From Halothiobacillus sp. (GTDB taxonomy: Bacteria > Pseudomonadota > Gammaproteobacteria > Halothiobacillales > Halothiobacillaceae), in NCBI GenBank assembly GCA_023255735.1, contig JAGDVP010000007.1, positions 74,531 to 138,530 of the forward strand: a DNA stretch of 64,000 nucleotides, given 5' to 3'. Below are positions 20,695 to 31,368 of this stretch, in pieces; the stretch's first letter is position 1; each line of letters starts with the position of its first letter. The position numbers and the translations under genes were made by a program. The notes beneath the pieces were generated by a model. The model was not told the origin of the DNA and made no database searches. It worked only from the letters and a program-made list of their open reading frames with translations.

Positions 20695-21031
20695 CGCAGT
20701 ACCGGTAGCCTCGTCTGCCCGCGCACCGGGCGCATTTTTTCACTGGCAAGGCGATACCTTGGTTTTGCGGCTTAAAGTTCAGCCCGGCGCCCGCCGCACG
20801 GCGTGGGGCGAGGTGTTGGGTGATCGAATTAAGTTGGCGCTCACCGCCTCGCCGGTTGATGGCAAAGCCAACGCGATGCTGATTGCGTTTATTGCGAGTG
20901 AATTTGGGGTGGCCAAAAATCAGGTGCATTTGCATCGGGGTGATGCAGCGCGGGAGAAGGAAATCCACATAACTGGGCCAAAATTAAGCCAAAAATGGGT
21001 TAGTACGCCGCTAAATGGGTTGCTTGAATAG
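20672..21031 (+). CDS. DUF167 (YggU) family protein
   Basis: LRLKVQPGARRTAWGEVLGDRIKLALTASPVDGKANAMLIAFIASEFGVAKNQVHLHRG; overlaps the end of uup. Confidence 0.9.
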   Translation: MKPAVPINAVPVASSARAPGAFFHWQGDTLVLRLKVQPGARRTAWGEVLGDRIKLALTASPVDGKANAMLIAFIASEFGVAKNQVHLHRGDAAREKEIHITGPKLSQKWVSTPLNGLLE

Positions 21032-21032
21032 T

Positions 21033-21060
21033 AAAAACCGAGCAAAAGCTCGGTTTTTTA
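21033..21060. terminator. Bidirectional intrinsic terminator
   Basis: AAAAACCGAGCAAAAGCTCGGTTTTTTA between convergent genes. Confidence 0.85.
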
Positions 21061-21087
21061 TCGCAAAAGCGCCAAAAGTTTTAAGGC

Positions 21088-21411
21088 TTATGGCTGGTAG
21101 GGGCCAGGATTTTTGGGCTGCGAATTCCACTCTTTAACGGCAATGGGTTGCAGGCTGGCAATGTAATTGGCGTATTTAATGGCGCCTTCAAAATCGCCTT
21201 TCGCCGCTAGCTCGTCAGAATGTTTGAGCAAGGGTTCTTCAACATTCAAGTTCCATGGTGCCATGCCTTGCTTTTGGACGCTTTTAACTTCAGCCATCGC
21301 GGCGGCTTTGGCCTTATCGTATTCCGCTTGATCGGCTGCATTGGCCACACCCATGCTAAGGATTAACGCGGTGGCTGCGAGCGTAGTTGCAATTTTTTGA
21401 ACATTTTTCAT
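21088..21411 (-). CDS. Small secreted protein, possibly SoxK/SoxXA-binding-protein-like
   Basis: Signal peptide (MKNVQKIATTLAATALILSMGVANAADQ); AKAAAMAEVKSVQKQGMAPWN...LLKHSDELAAKGDFEGAIKYANYIASLQP resembles the helical pattern of SoxK-type proteins. Confidence 0.5.
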   Translation of the reverse strand: MKNVQKIATTLAATALILSMGVANAADQAEYDKAKAAAMAEVKSVQKQGMAPWNLNVEEPLLKHSDELAAKGDFEGAIKYANYIASLQPIAVKEWNSQPKNPGPYQP

Positions 21412-21455
21412 TTTTTATGTCTCCTATGGATTCCTTTGGTGCCGTATGAATGTAG

Positions 21456-23018
<1,563 letters not shown>

Positions 23019-23103
23019 TTTTTACCAACTGATTGAAAGTCCCGCGACCTGAGCCAACGACCTGAGCTACCAATTCGGGTCGCTGCTTTTTAGAGATAAT
23101 TAT

Positions 23104-24690
23104 ATGAATCAACAGCTTGCCGACATTCATGCTGAACGCATCCTCATTTTGGATTTCGGTTCGCAGTACACCCAGTTGATCGCCCGTCGCGTGCGCGAGT
23201 GCGGCGTGTACTGCGAAATTCACACTTGGGAAGTTGATGATGCGTTCGTGCAGGCCTTCGCGCCGCGGGGCGTCATTTTATCCGGTGGGCCGGAATCGGT
23301 GATTGAGGCCATGCCCCCTGCCGCGCCTCCGGCGGTGTTCAGTTTAGGCGTGCCAGTACTGGGCATTTGCTATGGCATGCAAACCATGGCCGCGCAGTTA
23401 GGCGGTATTGTTGAAAATGCTGAACACCGCGAGTTTGGTTATGCCTCGGTACGCGCCCGCGGCCACACCGCGCTTTTGGCGGACATTGAAGATAATGTCA
23501 CCGCCGAAGGTTATGGCATGCTCGATGTCTGGATGAGCCACGGCGATCATGTGATCGAGCTGCCAGCGGGCTTTAAGCTCATGGCCTCGACCGACAACGC
23601 ACCCATTGCAGGCATGGCCGATGAAACCCGCCGCTTTTATGGCGTGCAATTTCACCCGGAAGTCACTCACACGCGCCAAGGTCATCGAATTTTAGAGCGC
23701 TTTGTGCGGCAAATTTGCCAAACCCAAGGCTTGTGGAAACCTGATCACATCATAGAGGACATGCTCACGCGCATTCGCGAACAAGTGGGCACAGATGAGG
23801 TCATTTTGGGCTTATCCGGCGGGGTCGATTCCTCGGTGGTGGCCGCGTTGCTGCATAAGGCGATCGGCAATCAGCTCACCTGCATTTTCGTTGATAATGG
23901 CTTGTTACGCCTCAATGAAGGCGATCAAGTCATGCAGATGTTTGCCGATCACATGGGGGTGCGTGTGATTCGCGTCGATGCCGAAGCCCGCTTTCTGGCT
24001 GCGCTGGCAGGAGAAAATGACCCCGAAGCCAAACGTAAAATTATTGGCCGTGTGTTTGTGGAGATTTTTGAAGAGCAAGCCCGCCTGCGCCAAAACGCGG
24101 CATGGCTTGCCCAAGGCACTATTTACCCCGATGTGATTGAGTCGGCGGGCAGTAAAACCGGCAAAGCGCATGTGATTAAATCGCACCATAATGTCGGCGG
24201 CTTGCCCGCGCACATGCGGCTTAAATTGCTCGAACCCCTGCGTGAACTCTTCAAAGATGAAGTGCGAAAAATTGGTCTTGAACTCGGCTTGCCAAGCGCC
24301 ATGGTGCATCGCCATCCCTTCCCGGGTCCCGGTCTTGGCGTGCGCATTTTAGGGGAAGTTAAAAAGCCCTATGCCGATTTGCTGCGCCGTGCGGATGCTA
24401 TTTTTATTGAAGAGCTGCGTGCGGCCGATTGGTACGACAAAGTCTCGCAAGCATTCGTTGTGTTCTTGCCCGTGAAATCGGTCGGCGTGATGGGCGATGG
24501 CCGCAAATACGATTTTGTGGTCGCCCTGCGCGCCGTGGAAACCATCGACTTTATGACCGCGCGTTGGGCGCACTTGCCTTACGAGTTTTTGGAGCGGGTC
24601 TCGCTACGGATTGTAAATGAAATCAATGGGATATCCCGCGTGGTGTACGATGTAACCGGCAAACCGCCCGGCACAATTGAGTGGGAGTAA
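23104..24690 (+). CDS. guaA: GMP synthase (glutamine-hydrolysing)
   Basis: [50 protein letters not shown]-terminal PPGTIEWE. Confidence 0.97.
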   Translation: MNQQLADIHAERILILDFGSQYTQLIARRVRECGVYCEIHTWEVDDAFVQAFAPRGVILSGGPESVIEAMPPAAPPAVFSLGVPVLGICYGMQTMAAQLGGIVENAEHREFGYASVRARGHTALLADIEDNVTAEGYGMLDVWMSHGDHVIELPAGFKLMASTDNAPIAGMADETRRFYGVQFHPEVTHTRQGHRILERFVRQICQTQGLWKPDHIIEDMLTRIREQVGTDEVILGLSGGVDSSVVAALLHKAIGNQLTCIFVDNGLLRLNEGDQVMQMFADHMGVRVIRVDAEARFLAALAGENDPEAKRKIIGRVFVEIFEEQARLRQNAAWLAQGTIYPDVIESAGSKTGKAHVIKSHHNVGGLPAHMRLKLLEPLRELFKDEVRKIGLELGLPSAMVHRHPFPGPGLGVRILGEVKKPYADLLRRADAIFIEELRAADWYDKVSQAFVVFLPVKSVGVMGDGRKYDFVVALRAVETIDFMTARWAHLPYEFLERVSLRIVNEINGISRVVYDVTGKPPGTIEWE

Positions 24691-24751
24691 TCTGCCCAAA
24701 CCGCGCGCTAAATTCATCAAGCTATGCCGCAACTTAAACGGGTACGTTGGG

Positions 24752-26248
24752 TTATTGAGCGGCTCTTGGGTGCACAATCGCCCAACTAAGCTTGAGCGGG
24801 GCCACCGGCGATTTTGGCCAGGCAAACGGCTGGGAACCGCTCGCAATGGGCGTGCCGAGCTGGCTTAACGCTGCCGGCTCATCGGTTAAACGCCCTTCCC
24901 AAACGCACAGAACGGCTTGGTGTTGCAAAAGCAATGGCGTAATCCAAGGCGAAAACGCGCGATTGGCATCGGTAAAAGTGGCTGGGCGCGGTGAAAGTCG
25001 CAAGGCGATTAGCTCAGTTAACCAATGATCGCCCGCAATTATCGACAAAGGCTGCTCGGGTGCATGCGCTTGCCATGCCGTGCGCACATAATCGGCCATC
25101 GCTTGATCTGGCCATTGGGTTCGGGCCGGTTTGTGGCTAAACGCAGGTAACACCGTGGCATTCAGGGTGCAAGCCAAGGCCACCACCGCAATAAACCCGG
25201 TCATCACGCGCAACAAGCGCGTGCTATGTTGCGCCGAAAGGGGCAATAAATACGCGGCCACGATCAAACCCGACAAATTCCACATGGGTGTGCCCCACAT
25301 ATCGCGCAGTTCAGATTGCGTACCGATGGCACCCAGCACAATCAGCAGGGTGGGACCTAGCCCGATAAACCATAAAAACTGTTGTGATTCAGCGGGGGAC
25401 GCCTGCCAAGACCAAAACCTTCGTGCCAGTAATCCCGCCAAGGCTAAAATGAGTAGCATCGGTAAGTGATCGAGCAATTGCACAACCAAATACCGCAGCG
25501 CCAGTGCGCCATTGCGCCAAAACCCTAGCGTGCCATCGCCCGCTCGATCCAGCGCGTAGGTGAGCGGTAAAAAGTGATGCTGCACCAACCATAGGGCATT
25601 GGGCGCAAACACCAGCAGCAAAATCAACCCGCCGACCCAAGGCGCACCCGTAGCCAATTGTTTGCGCTGCACGGGGTGATAGATCAGGTACAAAAACATC
25701 ACCGCAACCAAGATGACGGTTGAGTATTTGGACAACATGCCGAGCCCCAAAACCAGCCCGGTGAGCGCCCAGTTTTGATAACTTTGATGAGCGGGCTGCG
25801 TATCCAGCGCCCGATGAAAAAAATACACCGCCGCCGCCCAAAAGGGCATTTGCGCGATATTGTTATTCCACTCGTTCGTTGGCCAAATAAAGTAATAAAC
25901 CCCCAGCGTGAGCAAGGTGCCGAGTGCCGCGCGTTCGGTACCGAGCAAGCGTTTGCCGAGCAAAAATACAAACAACAGGGTTATTAAAATGGCGATCTGG
26001 CTTAACCCATAAACCCCCGCATCGCCCAACCATCGCCAACTGAATTCAGCCAACCAGGCGGGCAAAAACGGATGTTTGTAATAACCCCATTGCCATTGAT
26101 GCCCCCAGGCGATTTGTTCGGTGGCATCCAGCGGCAGGCTATGGCCGGTTAGCCAAGGAATCAGTGTCCATAGCAAGGCGTTGATGAGCAATAGGAGTGT
26201 AACACGGACAGAAAACGTCCTATGTGGGAGGAGGGGCATCATAACCAA
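24752..26248 (-). CDS. Glycosyltransferase family 39-like integral membrane protein
   Basis: DATEQIAWGHQWQWGYYKHPFLPAWLAEFSWRW, multiple TM helices; ArnT/PMT-like layout. Confidence 0.8.
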   Translation of the reverse strand: MVMMPLLPHRTFSVRVTLLLLINALLWTLIPWLTGHSLPLDATEQIAWGHQWQWGYYKHPFLPAWLAEFSWRWLGDAGVYGLSQIAILITLLFVFLLGKRLLGTERAALGTLLTLGVYYFIWPTNEWNNNIAQMPFWAAAVYFFHRALDTQPAHQSYQNWALTGLVLGLGMLSKYSTVILVAVMFLYLIYHPVQRKQLATGAPWVGGLILLLVFAPNALWLVQHHFLPLTYALDRAGDGTLGFWRNGALALRYLVVQLLDHLPMLLILALAGLLARRFWSWQASPAESQQFLWFIGLGPTLLIVLGAIGTQSELRDMWGTPMWNLSGLIVAAYLLPLSAQHSTRLLRVMTGFIAVVALACTLNATVLPAFSHKPARTQWPDQAMADYVRTAWQAHAPEQPLSIIAGDHWLTELIALRLSPRPATFTDANRAFSPWITPLLLQHQAVLCVWEGRLTDEPAALSQLGTPIASGSQPFAWPKSPVAPLKLSWAIVHPRAAQ

Positions 26249-26343
26249 CTCTGTTAAAACCAGTTTAAGGTGATCTCGGGGTGCGGCACTTAATGTAAAC
26301 AGAGTGTAAATACCGAATCATGCAACAGGCTGACATGAATAAA

Positions 26344-27102
26344 TTAATGGTGGTTTTGTGCCGCTTTTTGTTTGAACAACACAATGCAGGCCACAATAAA
26401 GAGTACGAGCACAATGGAAGCCGAATATCGGCTTAAACCTAAACCGCCCATATTGGGGCTTTTATCGAGAAAATCGCCCACTAAAGCACCCAATGGTCGG
26501 GTTAAAATAAACGCGGTCCAAAAGAGCAAGGTGTGGGAAATTTTGGTGTAAAAATACGCCCACGCCACCATGGCCAGCAAAATACTAAACACCACTGCGC
26601 CGCCCGCATAGCCCATGCCGGCGGTATCGGCTGTCCAATCGCCCAAGGCGGTGCCTAAGGTTTGCGAAAACATAATTGTTACCCAATAAAACATTTCGGC
26701 TTTTGGTGTACTGATGCTGTTAACAGAAAGCGTGCCGAGCGAGCGGTACCAAATGGCTAACGACCCCATTAACGCTAAAAATAATAGGGTGACGCCGCCC
26801 GGATAACCAATCCCCAGCGAGCGGTCGGCAAAATCGGCAAGCGTGGTGCCTACGGTGGTGGTTGCAATAATCGTTGTCCAATATAAAAAAGGATGAAAAC
26901 CATCCGCTTTAATTTGCACCACAACGGCGGCAATAAAAATAGCGGCAAATACTAAAGTGCCGATGAGATAGCCTAAATTCATCGATATAGATACCGCATC
27001 CCCACCGGTTTCGCCTAGGGTGGTCGCTGCGATTTTAATAATCCAAAATAATAAAGTGACTTCAGGTACTTTTGTCAATGTGTGTTGGGTCGCTTGATTC
27101 AT
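26344..27102 (-). CDS. Uncharacterised integral membrane protein (COG4705-like) with fourfold internal repeat
   Basis: Repeats: FWIIKIAATTLGETGGDAVSISMNLGY / YWTTIIATTTVGTTLADFADRSLGIGYPGG / YWVTIMFSQTLGTALGDWTADTAGMGYAGG / FWTAFILTRPLGALVGDFLDKSPNMGGLG. Confidence 0.8.
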   Translation of the reverse strand: MNQATQHTLTKVPEVTLLFWIIKIAATTLGETGGDAVSISMNLGYLIGTLVFAAIFIAAVVVQIKADGFHPFLYWTTIIATTTVGTTLADFADRSLGIGYPGGVTLLFLALMGSLAIWYRSLGTLSVNSISTPKAEMFYWVTIMFSQTLGTALGDWTADTAGMGYAGGAVVFSILLAMVAWAYFYTKISHTLLFWTAFILTRPLGALVGDFLDKSPNMGGLGLSRYSASIVLVLFIVACIVLFKQKAAQNHH

Positions 27103-27216
27103 TTATTATTTCCTAGTCTAGAGGATCGGTGTGATGGTTTCAGTTTGAGATAAGAGCGGTGATAAGGGATTAATCGTTAATAATTGTTCCTAGGGGGTTC
27201 GGAGTTATTTTGCTGA

Positions 27217-27501
27217 TTAGTTCTCACCTTCATCTTGGTGATCGTCATGATGTTCATCCCGATGCCGATAGTGCCGTTCACCGCGCCGATCATATTCATT
27301 CGGGTAGACATAAACCGGCTGGTCTTCATCATAGCGTCGTGGGGGTGGCGCAATAATGTAAACCGGTGGGCGGGGGGCGGGCTGATAATATGGAGTGTTG
27401 TCTTGCGAGCCACCCAAAATTAATGACCAATTAAGCCCATCAGCCTGTGCGACAGCGCTTGAACCGATCGTTAAAACCAACACAGATAAAATACGGCGCA
27501 T
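27217..27501 (-). CDS. Small secreted protein with Pro/Tyr-rich middle and His/Asp/Glu-rich tail
   Basis: MRRILSVLVLTIGSSAVAQA signal peptide; PYYQPAPRPPVYIIAPPPRR; tail RHYRHRDEHHDDHQDEGEN. Confidence 0.6.
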   Translation of the reverse strand: MRRILSVLVLTIGSSAVAQADGLNWSLILGGSQDNTPYYQPAPRPPVYIIAPPPRRYDEDQPVYVYPNEYDRRGERHYRHRDEHHDDHQDEGEN

Positions 27502-27887
27502 GGGGAACTCCAAGTAAAACACGGGCTAAATCGCGGCTTTAATTAGATATACTCTAGCGAATTTGTTATTCAGGGCGTTAATGGTTTTAGATTACGATTT
27601 GGTAACGCTTTAAGCGCCTTTGAATCATTAAGAGTTTGTGCTTGCGTTATCGCATCCGCCTATCCCGTGAGCGCCTGCGCATCGCAAGTTTTTGTTGTGC
27701 GCAGCAAAGTGCGGCTTGTAAGTGAAAATTGATGATTTAAATCAATTGGAAGCGATAGCTTGGCTTCTGTAGTTTTTATTAATTATTTTTTTCGTGATAT
27801 TTTTAGCTATAGTCGCAATTAAGCGATGGGGTGCTCGTCGTTTTCAGTTCTTATTGTTTTTATTTCTTCAAGTGTGTTGAGTTTTTA

Positions 27888-28748
27888 ATGGCAGAAAATG
27901 CGTTAACCGAGCATAAGTTTATGCCCGGCAATCAGTGTGTTGTGTTGGCTTTTTCGGGGCTGCGCAGCACGCATTTAGAGCTGCAGCCTTTGCTCAAGCG
28001 GCTGAATTTAGAAGGGTTTTCAGTGTTTGCGCCGCATCTGGCAGGCTATGGTTTTGCACAAAATCCGGCCGTGGGCACTTGGCGGCAATGGGTAGATGAG
28101 GCGGTAGCGCATTTTGATGCGTTGGCCCGCCAGTATGCGCAGGTAGTGGTGTGTGGCCTCAGTATGGGCGCGACGCTGGCGCTGGCAGTGGCGGCCGAGC
28201 GGGGCGATCAAGTGACTGCTGTGGTGCCCCTGTCGACAACGCTGCATTACGATGGTTGGAATACCCCGTGGTATCGCTTTTTAAGCCCGCTGGGTTACTT
28301 TACGCCGTTGCGTCACCGTATGCTGATTCGAGAGTCGGCGCCTTTTGGTTTGAAGGATGAACGGTTGCGCGCGTGGATTGAGCGCCAAGTTGCGGCCGCA
28401 CCCATCACGGCGGTAGGCGCTTCGGCCTTATCTCTACCGGCTTTACATGAGGCCGCCCGCTTGATGCGCCACACCCGTCGTGCTTTGCCTCGGGTGACTG
28501 CGCCGGTGCAATTGGTGCACGCAACGCAGGATGATATTGCCCATATCCGCAGTGCGCACACGGTTCAGATTAAAGTTAGCAGCCGAGATGTGCGTTTACT
28601 TAAACTTTATAATAGTTACCACATGGTAACATTGGATCTAGAAAAGATTGCTGTTGCTAATATGGTGGTTGAGTTCTTACGTTTTTATTGTTTAACCCAA
28701 GATTCTGTGTGTTCTGAATCGAATACTGATGGTGTATTTCATGAGTGA
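27888..28748 (+). CDS. Alpha/beta hydrolase (Est30/carboxylesterase-like)
   Basis: LAFSGLRSTHLELQPLLKRLNLEGFSVFAPHLAGYG, nucleophile elbow GLSMGATLAL, C-terminal HATQDDIAHIRSAH and YNSYHMVTLD. Start set at ATG 27888. Confidence 0.85.
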   Translation: MAENALTEHKFMPGNQCVVLAFSGLRSTHLELQPLLKRLNLEGFSVFAPHLAGYGFAQNPAVGTWRQWVDEAVAHFDALARQYAQVVVCGLSMGATLALAVAAERGDQVTAVVPLSTTLHYDGWNTPWYRFLSPLGYFTPLRHRMLIRESAPFGLKDERLRAWIERQVAAAPITAVGASALSLPALHEAARLMRHTRRALPRVTAPVQLVHATQDDIAHIRSAHTVQIKVSSRDVRLLKLYNSYHMVTLDLEKIAVANMVVEFLRFYCLTQDSVCSESNTDGVFHE

Positions 28749-28977
28749 TATCGAAGCGCAACTCTACCAGTTGTTAATCAAGGAACTACCCACCGCGCCC
28801 GAAGGGTTGACCCGTGAAAGCACACTGGAATCCATTGGCATGGATTCACTATCCACCATCGAGTTTATGTTCCAGATTGAAGATCATTTTGGTATACGGT
28901 TCGATCAAACCGGCACGCCGCCTAAAACCTTGGGCGATGTTTTTGATGAGGTTCACGCGAAGCTTGAACATGCCTGA
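28741..28977 (+). CDS. Acyl carrier protein
   Basis: MSDIEAQLYQLLIKEL...ESIGMDSLSTIEFMFQIEDHFGIRF: DSL phosphopantetheine site. Overlaps the hydrolase stop. Confidence 0.92.
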   Translation: MSDIEAQLYQLLIKELPTAPEGLTRESTLESIGMDSLSTIEFMFQIEDHFGIRFDQTGTPPKTLGDVFDEVHAKLEHA

Positions 28978-30199
28978 AATGCATCGGGTTGTTGTCACTG
29001 GTTTTGGCGCGATTACGGCGGTGGGTACTTGGCCTGGCACGTTGTTTGAGCAGGTATGCGCGGGACATTCTGGGATTCGTCCGCTTGAACATCAATGCCC
29101 GATGCCACCGATTACGATGGCAGCGGTGATTGAATCGGGCATTGATAATGACCCCAAAACGGCAGCCCATGATCGCGCTACGCAGCTGGCGCTTACGGCG
29201 GCGCGTTTGGCGTTGGCCGAGGCGGGGCTGCTGGATGATGCGGCCTTGCGCACAGAGATTGGCGTTTATGTGGGCACCGGTGCGGGGCCTTCGAACACGA
29301 TGGATCAAAGTTATCGAAGGTTATATGCCGAGCAGCGCGATCGCGTCGCGCCGATGACCTTACCACGCAGCATTCATAATGCGCCGGCTTCTGAGGTGGC
29401 GATTCGTTTTGGTTTGCATGGCACAAACAACACCTATTCGATTGCTTGCGCCTCATCTGCCGCGGCGATTGGCGAAGCGATGCGGGCGATTCGTCATGGC
29501 TATAGCCGCCGGATTTTAGCCGGTGGCACCGAATCTTTGCTCACGTTTGGCGTGTTGCATGCGTGGCATGCTTTGCGTGCTCATGCGGCACCCGCTGAGC
29601 CTATTTCTGCCTCCTGCCGTCCTTTTTCAGCCGATCGGGATGGTTTGGTGATGGGCGAGGGCAGCGGTTTTTTGATACTTGAGAGTTTGGAATCTGCAAA
29701 AGCGCGCGGCGCGCCAATCTGGGCTGAGTTGGTGGGTTATGGTGCCAGTTGCGATGCCACGCATATCACTCATCCTGATGCGGCTGGCCAAATAGTGGCC
29801 ATCAAGATGGCGCTGAGTGAGGCGGGGCTAAATCCTTTCGATATTGATTATGTGAATGCCCATGGCACCGGGACGCCGGCGGGCGATGCGGTTGAGGCGG
29901 CGAGTTTATCGGCCGTATTTGGATCGCATCTGGCCAAGCTGCCGGTCAGCTCAACCAAGGCAGTGCATGGCCATTTGATGGGAGCCGGCGGCGCGGTTGA
30001 GCTTATTTTAAGCTTGGCTGCACTCAACCAAGGTGTCATTCCGCCCACGGCCAATTGCCGCGTGCCTGATCTCGCTTTGGGTCTTGATATGGTGCCCGAA
30101 GGTGCCCGATCGGCGCACTTAAACACCGTCATGTCGAGCTCTTTTGCTTTTGGTGGAAGCAATGCCGTGTTGATTGCCCAACGGTTGAAGGTTAATTAA
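28970..30199 (+). CDS. Beta-ketoacyl-ACP synthase (KAS II-like)
   Basis: MHRVVVTGFGAITAVGTWPGTLFEQVCAG; Cys in SIACASSAAAIGEA; His in VNAHGTGTPAGDAVE and KAVHGHLMGAGGAVE. ORF track start 28814 is too early. Confidence 0.92.
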   Translation: MPEMHRVVVTGFGAITAVGTWPGTLFEQVCAGHSGIRPLEHQCPMPPITMAAVIESGIDNDPKTAAHDRATQLALTAARLALAEAGLLDDAALRTEIGVYVGTGAGPSNTMDQSYRRLYAEQRDRVAPMTLPRSIHNAPASEVAIRFGLHGTNNTYSIACASSAAAIGEAMRAIRHGYSRRILAGGTESLLTFGVLHAWHALRAHAAPAEPISASCRPFSADRDGLVMGEGSGFLILESLESAKARGAPIWAELVGYGASCDATHITHPDAAGQIVAIKMALSEAGLNPFDIDYVNAHGTGTPAGDAVEAASLSAVFGSHLAKLPVSSTKAVHGHLMGAGGAVELILSLAALNQGVIPPTANCRVPDLALGLDMVPEGARSAHLNTVMSSSFAFGGSNAVLIAQRLKVN

Positions 30200-30202
30200 T
30201 TG

Positions 30203-31339
30203 ATGCGCATGGATGATCAATCTCCTTTATTGGATGTGCCCGTGCCGCTGGATCAAATGGCGGTGCTTTCTATCGATTGGTATTTTGACCCGGAAATTTA
30301 CGAGCAAGAATTAAGCAAGCTGTTTGGTCGTGGCTTGCAGTATGTCGGCCACGAGCTCATGGTGCCTTTGGTGGGCGATTTTAAAACCTTGGAGCGGTTT
30401 AATCACGCGCAGATGCTGGTCAGGCAGGCGGATGGGCGCATTAATTTGGTGAGCAATATTTGCCGGCACAGGCAAGCTCTGATGTTGGAGGGGGCGGGCG
30501 CGCTGCCAAATCAGCGCATTTCTTGCCCGCTGCACCGCTGGGCTTATGATACCGACGGCCGCTTGCTGATTGCACCGCAATTCCCTCAAAACCCGTGTTT
30601 ACACCTAGCTTCAACGCCGTTATTTAATTGGCGCGGATTGCTGTTTTCCGGTGATGCCACGGATGCAGCGCTCAATGATGATATTCCCTTGGCGCATTAT
30701 TTCGATTTTAGCGACTACGCGCTTGATCGAGTAGAGTCTGTCGATTATTCCTTTAATTGGAAAACGTTTATTGAGGTGTATTTAGAGGATTACCATGTGG
30801 GTGTGATTCACCCAGGGTTAAAAAAATTTGTTTCGTGTCAAAATTTGGAATGGACTTATGGCGCGCGCTGGTCCATGCAAACGGTGGGTTTAAATCCGCA
30901 GTGGGGTAATTCGCGCTCAGAGGCTTATCAATTATGGCAGGCAGAACTTAACAACAGACATGGCAGAACCTCGGATGCTTATCCATTCGGCGCTATTTGG
31001 TTTACCTATTACCCAGGCTTGATGATTGAGTGGTATCCCGATGTTTTGGTGATTTCAACCATTCAGCCCACGGGTATTGAGCAGTGTCGTAACATCGTTG
31101 AGTATTATTATCCGGCAGATATCGTAGCGCACCAGCGCGGCTTAATCGCCGCGCAACAAAATGCGTACCGAGAAACTGCGGTTGAAGATGAAGTGATTTG
31201 TATCAAAATGCAGCATGGTCGCCGCGCGCTTTATCAGTCGGGTCAAAATCAAGTTGGCCCCTATCAAATCCCCCTTGAAGAGGGCATGCAGCATTTTCAT
31301 CAATTCTTGCGTCAATATATCAAAGCAAGTGGCGATTAA
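30203..31339 (+). CDS. Rieske [2Fe-2S] non-heme iron oxygenase, alpha-subunit type
   Basis: Rieske ligands CRHRQALMLEGAGALPNQRISCPLHRW; mononuclear Fe motif FIEVYLEDYHVGVIHPGLKKF. Confidence 0.9.
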   Translation: MRMDDQSPLLDVPVPLDQMAVLSIDWYFDPEIYEQELSKLFGRGLQYVGHELMVPLVGDFKTLERFNHAQMLVRQADGRINLVSNICRHRQALMLEGAGALPNQRISCPLHRWAYDTDGRLLIAPQFPQNPCLHLASTPLFNWRGLLFSGDATDAALNDDIPLAHYFDFSDYALDRVESVDYSFNWKTFIEVYLEDYHVGVIHPGLKKFVSCQNLEWTYGARWSMQTVGLNPQWGNSRSEAYQLWQAELNNRHGRTSDAYPFGAIWFTYYPGLMIEWYPDVLVISTIQPTGIEQCRNIVEYYYPADIVAHQRGLIAAQQNAYRETAVEDEVICIKMQHGRRALYQSGQNQVGPYQIPLEEGMQHFHQFLRQYIKASGD

Positions 31340-31368
31340 GCGCACCGCCTGAATGTTTGGGTGCCGGC

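Noticed and set aside
27177-27423. ORFs 27177..27413 (-) and 27235..27423 (+) overlapping the His-rich small protein
   Set aside because: The frame 27217..27501 has a signal peptide and coherent composition; the others are shadow frames.
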